Source of the DNA: Malania oleifera
Taxonomy: Eukaryota; Streptophyta; Magnoliopsida; Santalales; Ximeniaceae
DNA: 64,000 bases
Direction of reading: 5' to 3'
Assembly: GCF_029873635.1 (NCBI RefSeq)
Contig: NC_080420.1
Span: forward strand, 121,776,719 to 121,840,718
The notes beneath the pieces were generated by a model that searched no databases, was not told the origin of the DNA, and was given only the letters and a program-made list of their open reading frames with translations. Positions 12,360-23,209 of the stretch are shown here, piece by piece (position 1 is the first letter of the stretch; every line of letters begins with the position of its first letter). The position numbers were made by a program, and so were the translations under genes.

Positions 12360-12590
12360 TATCTTTTATAGGCCTTTGACCCGAGTAGATTCATCGACGA
12401 ATTGTGTCCTCGTTGACGAATTCTTCACTAGCCTCGTCGACGAATCGGCAGCCTCGTCGACGAGCTAGATATTTCAACTTTTTCCTGAACTCCTCAGCAT
12501 CTTGTCGTCGACGAGCCTCTAAATTTCATCAACGAGAAGCCTTCTACCTTCGTCAACGAATTATGGCCTCGTTGACGAAGTCTGCAGAAT
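12360..12590 (-). promoter_or_regulatory. TATA box and U3 palindrome array of LTR B
   Basis: Minus-strand CCTATAAAAGATA at 12360-12372 is a good TATA box. Upstream of it, within about 200 bases, are eight units of TCGTCGACGA type (three exact, the rest with CG-to-TG or CG-to-CA changes), each followed by a short AT or GC tail. The right LTR carries the same array at 22400-22570. Confidence 0.75.
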
Positions 12591-12648
12591 TCCATTTTTA
12601 CCCCTCTTTTACATAATAAACCCACGTCTCACGATTCGGGTTCTTAAA

Positions 12649-12665
12649 ACCTCCCCTCCTCACAA
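12649..12665 (-). other. Polypurine tract of element B
   Basis: Minus-strand TTGTGAGGAGGGGAGGT directly precedes the 3' LTR. It has the same layout as in element A. Confidence 0.82.
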
Positions 12666-12752
12666 AAATTTCGTCTTTGAAATTTGCCATCTCTCATTCT
12701 CATACTCTTACATACCATCACACATACGTACCACTATAGAGCGAAACTGGTG

Positions 12753-13023
12753 GCCATTATAGCATAGCCCCATCACAATCCATACATACATACTTTGAGG
12801 TGAAACAGTGGCCATTTATACGCAGCCCCGTCATGATACATACATACATACTCTAGAGAATACGACGGCCATTTATACGCAGCCCCGTTACGATACATAC
12901 ATACATACTCTAGAGAATACAGAGGTCATTTATATGCAGCCCCGTTACGGTACATACATACATACTCTAGAGAATATGGCGGCCATTTATACGCAGCCCC
13001 GTTACGATACATACATACATTCC
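12753..13023. repeat. 57-bp tandem repeat in the 3' untranslated part of element B
   Basis: About five units with the core ccatttatacgcagccccgt, then acatacatacatactctaga. The period is 57, a multiple of three, and this makes a spurious plus-strand open frame of 152 codons at 12808-13266. It lies between the integrase end and the polypurine tract. Confidence 0.88.
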
Positions 13024-13179
13024 CTCACTTATGGCGGAGGAATACCGTGGTCACATACATACACGGTCTCGGGAGCTTACAATACCCCAAGACCCTCCCA
13101 GAGACTAACCACACAATACTTATATGATAATAGAGGTTTACATACATACATACATACTCATACTACCCTGCTATTCAAG

Positions 13180-13620
13180 TACTACTCTAAACAACTGCGG
13201 ATACTTCTGGCGTATTTCCGTTTCCAGTTCCTAAGAAGCTTCCTCAACCTCGTGGTTTCGCCATAATACCTTCACCAATGGTATTTATTTGGTACGAAAC
13301 TTCTGAACTTTACGATCCAGAACCTGAACAGGTATCTCCTCATATGCTAAAGTATCCCCAATTTTCAGCTCATCATAACTAATAAAATGCGAAGGATCCA
13401 ACACGTACCTTCTCAACGTGGATATGTGAAACACATCGTGGACCCTCGAGAGTGCTGGGGGTAGTGCAACTCTATAGGCAACCGGACCTACTCGCTCAAT
13501 GACCTCAAATGGTCCAATATACCTCGAGCTCAACTTGCCCTTCCTTCCGAATCTCATCACTCCCTTCATCAGAGTGATTCTAAGGAATACTTTACCCCTA
13601 CCTCGAACTCCAACTCACGG
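13180..13620 (-). pseudogene. Integrase C-terminal part with chromodomain-like tail, element B
   Basis: Open from 13569 to 13285: [34 protein letters not shown] and [12 protein letters not shown]. After a stop the chromodomain-like block LVKVLWRNHEVEEAS...ELETEIRQKYPQLF continues to about 13180. It corresponds block for block to 3735-4178 of element A. Confidence 0.85.
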
Positions 13621-14355
13621 CGGCGAATATCCATGTCACTCTTCTACCAACTCTGAGCTGATCTAATCCTTTCTCGGATCAAACCTACCATCTCAGACGC
13701 CTGCTGCACGAGTTCAGGTCCTAAAACCTGACGTTCACCTACCTCATCTCAATACAAAGGAGATCGACACCTCCGACCATACAAAGCCTTGAACGGTGTC
13801 ATCCCTATACTGGCCTGGAAGTTATTGTTATAGATAAACTCCACTAGTGGTAGAAACTGAATCCAACTACCATCGAAGTCTAATACACCAGCCCGTAACA
13901 TATCCTCCAAGGTCTGTATTGTCCTCTCCGACTGTCCATCAGTCTGGGGGTGGAACGCTGTACTAAAAGTAAACTTCGTCCCCAGTGGTTCATGTAAGCT
14001 CTTCCAAAATCGAGAAGTAAACCTTGGATCCCGATCTGAAACGATGGACACCGGTACCCCGTGCATTCTCACAATCTCATGCACGTACATATCAGCTAGC
14101 CTACTCAAAGGGTAGCTAACCTTCGTCAATACAAAGTGAGCAGATTTCGTCAAGCTATCCACAATTACCTAGATAGAATTTTGCCCGTGAAGCGCTGTCG
14201 ATAATCCAGTAACAAAGTCCATGGAAATGTGCTCCCACTTCCACACCGGAATGGGCAAAGGCTGCAACGGCCCTGCCGGCCTCTAATGTTCAGCTTTCAC
14301 CTGCTAACACGTCAGACACTACTCCACAAACCAGGCAATATCCTCTTCATACCAC
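13621..14355 (-). pseudogene. Integrase catalytic core, element B
   Basis: The 137-residue open part at 14162-13749 holds all three acidic DDE positions: Asp in MDSLTKSAHF, Asp in SIVSDRDPRFTSRFW and Glu in TDGQSERTIQTLEDM. YNNNFQASIGMTP follows. The finger region just upstream (14355-14163) and the link to the C-terminal part carry stops, so no full integrase can be made. Confidence 0.87.
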
Positions 14356-14359
14356 TCCA

Positions 14360-15427
14360 CTAGAAGGACTCGCGCAAATCCCGATACATCTTCGTACTAC
14401 CCGAATGAACCGTATACAAAGAACGATGCGTTTCCTCTAAAATCGCCCTTCTGATCTCATCGTCGCTTGGAACACATATCCAGGTCCCAAATCTCAACAC
14501 ACCTCTATCATAGATGTTAAAGTCCACAGTCAAACCCCGCTGCACTTTTTCCACAATCTCAGTTAACTCCGCATCACTAGCTTGCGCAGCTTTAATAAGC
14601 TCAAACAAGGTCAGTTGGATTACCAAGCTAGCAACAAAAGCCTGATGATCACCAAACACCAACTCCACACCAAGGCTTTCCAGATCCCGTCTGATATGAT
14701 GCTGAGCTACAACTGCAGATACTGCTGCATGTTCTGACTTCCGACTCAACGCATCTGCTACCATATTAGCCTTTCCCGGGTGATAACTGATCATGCAATC
14801 GTAGTCCTTAATCAACTCTAACCACCGCCTCTGCCTCTTATTCAGCTCCTTCTGCGTGAAAAAGTACCTGAGGCTTTTGTGGTTAGTGAAAATCTCACAC
14901 TGAACACCATACAAGTAATGTCGCCAGATCTTTAAGGCATAAACAACAGCAGCTAACTCTAAATCATATGTAGGGTAATTCTTCTCATACTCCTTAAGTT
15001 GCCAAGAAGCATAAGCTACCACCTTACTCTGTTGCATAAGCACACATCTCAAACCCTTCAGAGACGCGTTGCTATATACCACAAATCCCCCATTTCCAAA
15101 AGGAACGGTCAATACCGAAGCAGTAACCAGCCAGTGCTTCAACTCGAGAAAGCACTGCTCGCAATCACTAATCCAATCAAACTTCACCCCCTTCTTTGTC
15201 AATTGTGTCAGAGGTCCAGATAAATTAGAAAAACCCTCCACGAACAGACGATAGTAACCTGCCAGTCCTAGAAAACTTCGAACCTCCTGTACACTCTTCG
15301 ATCTAACCCAGCCAACCATAGCTTTGATCTTGCTAAGATCAACAGAGATACCGCCTTCAGACACCACATAGCCAAAGAACACGACCTGATTCAACCAGAA
15401 CTCACACTTTTTCAGTTTAGCATACAA
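14360..15427 (-). pseudogene. RT thumb, RNase H and integrase finger start, element B
   Basis: A 355-residue uninterrupted stretch. It has the RT end ([33 protein letters not shown]), RNase H ([50 protein letters not shown]) and the beginning of the integrase HHCC finger ([20 protein letters not shown]). In RNase H two Asp of the family blocks (YSDAS and TDHKS) are Asn. Length and order are normal for a Ty3/gypsy pol. Confidence 0.9.
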
Positions 15428-16140
15428 CTTCTTCTTCCGCGGGATCTATAGTACCAACCTCAAATGTTCCATATGCTCTTCCGTACTCCTCGAGTATACC
15501 AGAATGTTGTCAATGAACACCACTACGAATCGATCTAAGTACTCATGGAAAACCCTATTTATCAAATCCATGAACACCGCGGCGTATTGGTCAGCCCAAA
15601 CAGCATAACCAAGAATTTAAAGTGACCATATCTGGTTTGGAAAGCAGTCTTTGCTGCATCCTCCACTCTAACCCTCACCTGATGATACCCCAACCATAGG
15701 TCGATCTTCGAAAAGACCTGAGTTCCCTACAACTGGTCAAAAAAGATCATCTATACGAGGCAAAGGGTAACGGTTCTTCACCATCACTTTGTTGATCTCA
15801 CGGTAGTCAATGCACATAAGCATCGATCCATCCTTCTTCTTCACAAATAATATTGGAGCTCCCAGGGTGAAACACTCGGTCGAATAAAGCCCTAGTCCAG
15901 TAGTTCCTTCAACTGCTCCTTCAACTCCCGAAGTTTTGCTGGAGCCATCTGGTATGGAGCTCTAGAGATCGGTGCCTTACCAGGGAGCAACTCTATCGCA
16001 AACTCCACCTCATGATCTGGAGGTAACCCGGATAAATCATCTGGAAACACATCTGGGAATTCACTGACTACCCGAATGTCCTCAGAGTCTTAACTCATCC
16101 CGTGGCGGTTCCTTCATACAAGCTAGGTACCCCTGACAAC
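15428..16140 (-). pseudogene. Reverse transcriptase palm and fingers, element B
   Basis: Minus-strand pieces include [20 protein letters not shown] near 15850-15790, [32 protein letters not shown] near 15550-15490, and [11 protein letters not shown]. The catalytic FIDD block reads FIDN. Stops and frame changes near 15740-15580 and at 15440 break it up. Confidence 0.85.
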
Positions 16141-16279
16141 CATCCAAGAGTAACCTCCTCGCCTGTAATGCCGATTGAATCTGTGGCATCGAACGCACAC
16201 ACGATCCCACGAACTCATAATCCTACGTCCCAGGAGGTCTGAACACTACTACCTTCTTCCGACAGTCAATCACCACATA

Positions 16280-16690
16280 ACTGGAGAACAACTAATTCAT
16301 TCCCAGTTTGACGTCGAAACCCGACATGTCGTATACTACAAGATTCGCCGCTAGCAGTCTCTCCTGAATCACAACTGGGCAATTTCCTAACATCTTACTA
16401 CAAATCGTTACACTCCTAGTCGGCATAGTTACAGACAGCATCTCATTCATCACACTGGTTTCAACCCCACACAATTTCACAAAACTAGTAGATATGAACG
16501 AATGGGTTGCCCCCGAATCAAATAAAACAATAGCTCTATTCGAAAGTAATAACATGGTACCTGTCACCACGTTCCCAATGTGTTCCGCATTTGCTAAAGT
16601 AAGTGAATATACTCTTGTCGGAGCCGTGGTTGCTTGGTAATTCACCCGAGGCACCTGATTACTCCCACGGTTCTGGCTCTGTGCAGGCAT
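16280..16690 (-). pseudogene. Aspartic protease, element B
   Basis: The open stretch contains the intact active-site block IVLFDSGATHSFIS (16500-16540) and the second-half block LLAANLVVYDMSGFDVKLGM, after which a stop replaces the usual Trp. Compared with element A, the active-site Ser is kept. It lies just after the gag zinc knuckle, as normal. Confidence 0.86.
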
Positions 16691-17709
16691 ATCCTTCCTC
16701 GGTTCCTAGCAACTCTTCGCCATGTGGCCCGACTTGCCACAGTTGTAGCAAACACCCCATAATGGCTGACACTCGCCCTCGTGCCATTTACGGCACTTAG
16801 CACACGGTGCGGAGGATGGATCCCCCTGAAAACTTAGTCGCTCGGTGTTCTGTCGATAACCAGAGCTGTAATTCTTCTTCTTCTTCCACTTACTTTGTTA
16901 AGGACCACTCTGAGGACCAAAAGATACTGGCCTCTTCCCCTAAACTTGCACTATCTCATCTCCCCGAAGGTCAATCTCAACTATGGTGGCATTATCCACT
17001 AGGACAAAGAACTCACGGATCTGCAGCATCCCCACAAGACAGTGGATGTCTTTCCTCAGACCCCTCTCGAACCTCTGAGCCTTCTCGTGCTCATTTGGAA
17101 CCCAGTACAGTGCAAATCGAGACAACTCAATAAATCTTGCAGCATACCTCTACACCGTCATAATTCCTTGCGTCAGGCCTGAAAACTCATCGGCCTTCAC
17201 ATCCCGAGTGGAGACCGAAAAGTATCTCTCGAAAAATACCTCCTTGAAGTGGCCCCACGTCATATTAGATGGACCAGCTCTCTGCCTCTCAAGCAGGCTC
17301 ACTGTCGTCCACGATCGCCCTGCCTCCCCAGTCAACTGGAAGGTAGCCTACAAGACCTTCTGCTTCTCAGTGCAGTGGAGGACTTCCAAAATCATCTCGA
17401 TCTTTTCGACCTAGTCTTCTGCCACAATCGAATCAGGTCCTCCTATAAATGTCGGAGGGTGCATGCGTGTGTACCTCTCGATGGTGCACCCAGCATAGTA
17501 GGAGAGCTTTCGTGTCTCCTAACACTCCGTCCTATCTCTCGGATCATCTGTCTCGCCAAACCACGAGACACAGAAGGAGACTTATCACTTGCCGTCTCCT
17601 CGGAGCCACTCTCCAAGTTATTATCCTTAGGCTCTATTCTGAAAACATAATAGGAATCGGTTAGAATTCCTATATCGTACACAGTTGACACAATCATAGA
17701 CCTAATCAT
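16691..17709 (-). pseudogene. gag with intact CCHC knuckle, element B
   Basis: The knuckle CYNCGKSGHMAKSC at about 16750-16710 has the exact C-x2-C-x4-H-x4-C spacing of a nucleic-acid-binding gag knuckle. It is preceded by a variant finger-like WHEGEC block. Upstream open pieces (17709-17443, 17335-17150, 17125-16940) show gag core blocks such as GEAGRSWTTVSLLE, WGHFKEVFFERYFS and KAQRFERGLRKDIHCLVG, separated by stops. The 240 bases between 17710 and the PBS show no coding signal. Confidence 0.85.
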
Positions 17710-17948
17710 GTCAACTATTACTCTCCCAGGTCTAAGCCTGTCCAGTCACACCGACACGAAAGTTGTTAAAGGTCTGCCCTGCCTTTACTGGAATCGTCAT
17801 CCCAGTAAAGACATGGAATACCGCCAACAAATCCTGGTCTAGCAACAGAACAACCCTCAACCAATAATACCCATTTCCTACATCCTCTACTCTGGTATGT
17901 ACACATCAATACTCATAACCAAGTCTATAAGACCTAACAACCTGGTTA

Positions 17949-17960
17949 GCTCTGATACCA
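17949..17960 (-). other. Primer-binding site of element B (initiator tRNA-Met)
   Basis: Minus-strand TGGTATCAGAGC is three bases from the 5' LTR end, the same arrangement as in element A. Confidence 0.92.
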
Positions 17961-17963
17961 AGC

Positions 17964-18634
17964 TGTCACGCCCTGAACCCGCAGGTGGGTCCCAGGTGTG
18001 AGTTTAAGTAACCTAACCTATCTCTGTATCAATTTAAACATACATGATACAATACAAATAAGAGGGTCCGACCCCGTGGGGTACACAGTTGCCCTATATA
18101 CATACTCATACCAATCCATACTCATCAAATAAGTAGCAAAATACGGTCTTTTATACATAAACAAGATCATACCAGAGTCTATATAAACTAGGACATACAT
18201 TCCCATAATTACAACACGTACCCCAGGTGTCAACAAACTATCCTCACAACCTGGATACCAAAACTCGTACCTAAAAGGTACTAGCAGTAGTTACGACACC
18301 CCTTGCTTCCGGACGCTAGGATGCTACTTACCGCTACCTGAAGGACCTGAAAAACATTGTACGTACATTCAGGGTGAGACACCTCTCAGTAAGGAAGAAA
18401 AAAGTTTATATCAGTGTGTGGCATACTAATGTCATTTTACATACTTCATAACACTATACATACGATGCAGTTTGAAACAATTCGTACAGTTTCATACAAT
18501 TCCATACAGTTCTAGTATTTTCATAAAACCATTCCAGTTCATACGATACAAAAACATACATACATACATACATACGGTCAGTGTCGTCACACTAGTTCGC
18601 AACTACACAAGGTCACCTCGTCTCACAACGATTA
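17964..18634 (-). repeat. 5' LTR of element B, first segment (split by solo LTR C)
   Basis: It matches 10448-11100 closely, from TGTCACGCCCTGAACCC to the first tandem repeats. The rest of the same LTR is 21128-22642. The last five bases, gatta, are the left target duplication of solo LTR C. Confidence 0.92.
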
Positions 18635-21127
18635 TGTAACACCCCAACCCCTAGGGGCCTGGGATATTAACTTTTTATTACTGATTTACAGCGGAAGCAA
18701 AATAAACTCAATTTTTATTAAACCAGAGCACTAAATATCCATATTACAATCATTTATTTCAAAAGAAGAAAAATTACACAAACATAAATATCTGAAACCA
18801 TACTAATATTTCTAATAAATCTTTAATTTTCTATCCCCACCCGTATGCTTGCTAAGCCTGATTGCCAACATGCTCTTCAGAGTTATCTGAAATAAAAATA
18901 TGATTGGAGTGAGACGACGCTCAATAAGTAAATAAGATTATTATTAGTGTGTGGCCAAAATGAGCTTTTAAAGAATTTCGTAAAATAATATTTAATACTA
19001 TAACTTCAAGACTGCTTTTAGAATAAATATAGATTTAAAATTTTCTGCATAAAACTTTTGTCATCAATTTCAACAGTAAATTTTTACAATCATATACTAT
19101 AACTGCTAAATTAAACATTTAACTTTAAAACTGTAAAAAAATTTAATGATAAACATACATATACTTTTCCTTATACGTTTTCCTTAGATCGTCATTTAAG
19201 CACCAAAATGATCCTTTTCACGTAAACTTACACTTTTCCTTCAAATCATCAATAACTTTGTACACGTAATTAAATATGTATAAACATATATTATAAAAAA
19301 CCACCCTTAGGCCTGTTTGCCGTAAGTCATGTTTACCCCTATGACTGGGTTGTGCGGTCCGAAGACTGGACTTAGCTGGCTGGCCGACCAAACTAAATCA
19401 ACGTACGTAAACTTTAAGTGAGATTTTCTTTATTAAGTCCTGGTCCGGAACCAGGTGTGCACTCAGGAGAAATCCACTAACATAAATAACCACTCTGTAA
19501 ACAGTGTGGGTGCACTCTGATCCGTATAAACTTTAAGCTGCGGTACCGAACATCTGTAACTTTGAACTTTTGTTGCCATAAGGGATTTTAAAATCATCTT
19601 ATTATAATTTATGCAATTTAAAATAATATCGTAAAAATCTCATCTTTACTCATATTTTCATAAAAAAAATGCAACGTAGAAATAAACTCATGCCACAAAA
19701 TTTTTGTGTTAAAAATATATATAATTTTATTTTTGAATAGAAAGAAATGCTGAAAATTTACCCGAGGGGATTGGAACATTTCTTAACCCAAAAATAGATG
19801 CAAGTATATTAAAGATAGAACTGGTATAATTAAATATGCGTAAAAATAAACTCATGGAAATTTTGTGGAACTAATTAACATAATTAAAATTTACGTACAA
19901 AATAAACTCAGGTTTAAATTTAAAATAAAAAGAAACTAACATAATCAAAATTTACTTACCTTCTTCCTTACAAACATTGTAACTATCTCTAAGAAATGAG
20001 ATCGGAAAGAGTGGGTGGTTGAGAACTTACTCAAAAACTCTCTCTCCACCACAATTTCTTTCACTCACTAATTCTTCTCTTCCGTGGAAAATTGTTGTGA
20101 AAAATGAAGGTTGAGAGCTTCCTATTTATAGGAAAATTTTGGGAAAGAAATGAAATTTATAAAAGTGTGGGGAGATGAGTGAAATTATAATTTTTAAAAA
20201 TTAAAGAATGGGTAAGGTATGGGTTATGTATGGGATAGGGATGGAGGTCATGTGGGAGTGCTTGCCACCATTCCCACTAAATAATTTTTTTAATTAATTA
20301 CTTACCTAATTAATTAATCAATTACTTAATTAATTATTTTATTATTTTTTTTTCCTAATCATTATTATCATTATATTATCATTGTTATTAATTTTAAACT
20401 ACTTTTAGTATTTATTTATTTTATTATTTATTTTTGAATAAGAATTAAATTTAAATTTTGAAAACTCATGTGGGCCCCACATGGTCTTGTGGGCCCCACA
20501 CCACTTCGAGACCCGAATGGATCCTACGTAACTCGAATAACTCTTATATGATTTTATGCATCCTACATAGCTTTGAGACTTGTGTAAACCTCCATACGGC
20601 TTCGGGACTCATGTGGGCCCCACCCAGTCTTGTGGGCTTCGCATAGGATACCTATATTATTATTATTTTATCATATATTTTTTCAAATTATATCAGTTAA
20701 AACATTATTTTATGTACTTATTTACGTATATAAACAGTGTCTTGTGGCTCCGGGACTCATGTGGACCCCACATAGTCTTGTGGGCCCCATATATGATACC
20801 TATATTATTATCATCTTATTATGTATTTCTACAAATTATGTTTGTCAAAACACTATTTCATGTATATATACTTATTTACGTGTACAAACAGTGTCTATCC
20901 TGTTTATCCTATGAAATTCCATTTTGACCAGGCCGACCTGCAGGGAGCGACTGAGCCGCAATGGTCTCTGAGCACTCGCTAAGACAAGGTCTTTCTTAGG
21001 CATCAAACATGGAATCAAGGATCCTACAGAAAAACACTTCTGTATTGATATTAACTTAATGACTATTTTTATTATTTTATTATTATTGTACTTTAATCAT
21101 ATATATATATATTTTTGGGTCATCACA
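18635..21127 (-). mobile_element. Solo LTR C inside the 5' LTR of element B
   Basis: It runs from TGTAACACCCCAACCCC to GGGTCATCACA, has no coding region, and is flanked by gatta at 18630-18634 and 21128-21132. It therefore arose by recombination between two LTRs. Sense is minus: the TATA box CCTATAAATAGG is at about 20121-20134 and the U3 lies to its right. Its transcribed part carries a relative of the TTACTGAG...CTCAC module at 18905-18930 and the GCACAACCC module near 19345-19360. Confidence 0.93.
20455..20900 (-). promoter_or_regulatory. U3 repeats with GTGGGCCCCAC palindromes in LTR C
   Basis: Two full units of about 148 bases (20599-20746 and 20747-20895) and a partial one at 20461 each contain gggactcatgtgg plus one or two GTGGGCCCCAC palindromes or decayed copies, then an AT-rich half. 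They lie upstream of the TATA box in the sense direction, the place where other LTRs here carry GTCGAC palindromes. Confidence 0.75.
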
Positions 21128-22642
21128 GATTACATTGCTACATACGCAACTACGCTGTGACGATCAAAACCCAATAGTGATTACATTGCTCCATACGCAA
21201 CTACACAAGGTCACTTAGTCTCACATCGATTACATTGCTACATACGCAACTACAATGCGACGACTCAGGCCCAATAGTGATTACATTGCCACATACGCAA
21301 CTACACAAGATCACCTAGTCTCACAGCGATTACATTGCTACACATACAACTACGAAGTGACGAATCAAGCCTACAGTGATTACATTGCTACATACGCAAC
21401 TACACAAGGTCACCTAGTCTCACAACGATTACATTGCCACATGCACAACTACACTGCGACGACCTAGGCCCACAGTGATTACATTGCTACATACGGTGTA
21501 GAATACACCCTTGACCAGTCGGATCATACTAGTGATATTTCACACCCCGGATATAGAGCTGGCCACTCTCGCCCATGGTAGTTAACCGATATATGGCTAT
21601 TTTACAAAACCCTTGAATCATTTTGGAACTCACGTTTCTATACATTTCAGCATACGGTAATTAGCCGCCACATAGCTGTTTTACAAATACCTAGAACAAA
21701 TACATACAACCATACATACCATACTTATTTGGTTTACGACAAATCATATAATTTAAAATTTCAAGTATATAGTTTATGCAAATATGGATTACGGGCACCT
21801 CAATAATACAGTTTTAACACAACCAACAGATTTCCAAACAAAATAGAGATAATACCCGAAATCCCTAATTTTCCCAAAAAACTGTAACCCGAAAATCCCG
21901 TATTTTTACCCGATAGATTTTTCCAAATAAGTTACCAAAACATACATATGATTGTAGTCTATAAGCTTGCCAATCCTGATTTCGAAAATGAACTGATATA
22001 AACAGAATCCCCTTACCTTAACCCGAATTCCAACTACGAACTCTACAGTCCTCAAAACTACGAATCGAGACTCCAAAACCTACAAACCACAGTATAGTAC
22101 ATGCTTGCAATCCGTACTACTACATATATACTAAATCAGAAATGAAAATTGAGTCTTACCTCGATCTTAGCCCGAAACCCAAAAACGCTCGAAACGAGAT
22201 TCCGATCCGCTAGAAAGGTAGAGAATTCTTCACTGATCCTCATAGTAACTTCGGATTTGCGAATCAAGCGACATACGATGAAGAAATCTAAAGAGAGAGA
22301 GTTCCTTCTAGTTCTAAAGAGAGAGAGAGAGAGAGAGTTTGGGAAAATCTTAGCCCCAAAGCAAACCTAAAAATATCTTTTATAGGCCTTTGACCCGAGT
22401 AGATTCATCGACGAATTGTGTCCTTGTCGACAAATTCTTAACTAGCCTCATCGACGAGCCAGATATTTCAACTTTTTCCTGAACCCCTCGGCATCTTCTC
22501 GTCAACGAGCCTCTAAATTTCGTCGACGAGAAGCCTTCTACCTTCATCGACAAATTATGGCCTCATCAATGAAGTCTGTAGAATTCCATTTTTACCCCTC
22601 TTTTACATAATAAACCCACGTCTCACGGTTCGGGTTCTTACA
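21128..22642 (-). repeat. 5' LTR of element B, second segment
   Basis: It continues the LTR after solo LTR C with the remaining tandem repeats, the leader with a long GA run (22290-22340), the TATA box near 22374-22386, the palindrome array and the end GGTTCTTACA. It preserves the original LTR terminus that is mutated in the left copy. Confidence 0.9.
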
Positions 22643-22890
22643 AACAAGTCCATGAAGGGAGCTCGTTGACGAACACTTACTCCTCATTGACGAGTTTCAG
22701 GCCTTGAAATAAGTCCTCTCAGTAATGTCTCATCGACGAGACACACGTCCACGTCGACAAGCCCAAGAAGCATGTTCATCGACGAGCACTCCGCACTCAT
22801 CAACGAGACCCTACTCAAACCCCTTTTTGAAAAATCATTTTCTCTCATTTATTTTATTATTTAATTACAATAATTTTTTGGGTCTCTATA
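22643..22890 (-). repeat. 5' LTR of element A, second segment
   Basis: After element B the A LTR resumes with gtccatgaagggagctcg and the palindrome units (gttgacgaa, atcgacgag) and ends GGGTCTCTATA (mutated from ...TGCA). It is followed by the duplication gaact. This fixes the right end of element A. Confidence 0.9.
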
Positions 22891-22895
22891 GAACT

Positions 22896-23027
22896 TATCT
22901 AAAGAGAAAGAGTTTGAGGGATACAGGGGAGGCCTCTAAAATAGGGAAGGTGCAAGAGAGTAAGAAGTTGCAGAGCAGCCCTATGGGGTTAGGACATACA
23001 AGTAAGCTATGTCCTACACTCCCCTAG
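22896..23027 (+). pseudogene. Tail of outer gag after element A
   Basis: The reading frame interrupted at 1370 resumes here in phase once one copy of gaact is counted. It is rich in Lys, Ser and Glu (YLKRKSLRDTGEASK) and ends at a TAG near 23025. No zinc knuckle or protease follows, so the rest of gag-pol was lost or never present. Confidence 0.6.
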
Positions 23028-23059
23028 ATTTCTTGCATACCAATGTCCTAAGGGGTTCT

Positions 23060-23205
23060 GACCTAATCTAGCATGCCCAAGGAAATTGTTCCATAAAATT
23101 GCAACTCTATCAGTCATGTACTCAAACATTTTGTGTGCATTTATTAAATTATCAACATTTGCATACATACCTATAACTGCATTCTCTCTCATGCTATTCG
23201 ATTTC
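23060..23205 (-). pseudogene. Fragment resembling a pentatricopeptide-repeat (PPR) protein
   Basis: On the minus strand about 40 codons read NAVIGMYANVDNLINAHKMF, then EYMTDR...ILWN. The plant PPR (PLS class) consensus is N-A-L-I-x-M-Y-A ... A-x-x-x-F-x-x-M-x-x-R ... W-N, and the spacing fits. PPR proteins bind organellar RNA. This is one repeat only, with no start and no neighbouring repeats, lying between the outer gag tail and the 74-bp array. It may be a captured gene piece or a relic of the DNA present before. Confidence 0.55.
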
Positions 23206-23209
23206 AACC

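Larger units (their letters stand above)
10448..12648 (-). repeat. 3' LTR of element B (left copy)
   Basis: It runs from TGTCATGCCCCGAACCC to GGTTCTTAAA (mutated from ...TTACA, as the right copy shows). In the sense direction U3 is 12648 to about 12373 with eight palindrome units, the TATA box is at 12360-12372, then comes a purine/pyrimidine-rich leader (gagagagag at 12270-12330). Tandem repeats at 11085-11490 and the TTACTGAGAGGTGTCTCACC module near 10857-10877 follow. Confidence 0.92.
10448..22642 (-). mobile_element. Element B: second Tekay/Del-like element, inserted in LTR of A
   Basis: LTRs are at 10448-12648 and at 17964-18634 plus 21128-22642. Flanks cgaca (10443-10447) and aaca (22643-22646) are an imperfect target duplication, and the A LTR reads on from one side to the other. 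PBS and polypurine tract are in place, and gag, PR, RT, RNase H and IN follow in the sense direction on minus. It is full length in layout but carries stops and three Asp-to-Asn changes in catalytic blocks. Solo LTR C lies in its 5' LTR. Confidence 0.92.
1371..22890 (-). mobile_element. Element A: Tekay/Del-like Ty3/gypsy element inserted in outer gag
   Basis: Two LTRs bound it, at 1371-3467 and at 8529-10447 plus 22643-22890. The 5-bp duplication gaact stands at 1366-1370 and 22891-22895. Read on the minus strand the order is 5' LTR, PBS (8513-8525), gag, protease, RT-RNase H, integrase with chromodomain-like tail, polypurine tract, 3' LTR. Integrase after RT makes it Ty3/gypsy, and the C-terminal tail points to the chromovirus Tekay/Del clade. 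Many stop codons show that it is dead. Its own right LTR was split by element B. Confidence 0.92.

Noticed and set aside
12380..12590. Palindromic repeat arrays considered as a CRISPR-like array.
   Set aside because: Units are short, decayed and unevenly spaced, the host is a plant, no cas-like genes exist, and the arrays lie at a fixed place in LTRs.
12808..13266. Plus-strand frame of 152 codons with a repeated peptide.
   Set aside because: It comes from a 57-bp tandem repeat, a multiple of three, in the untranslated part of element B.
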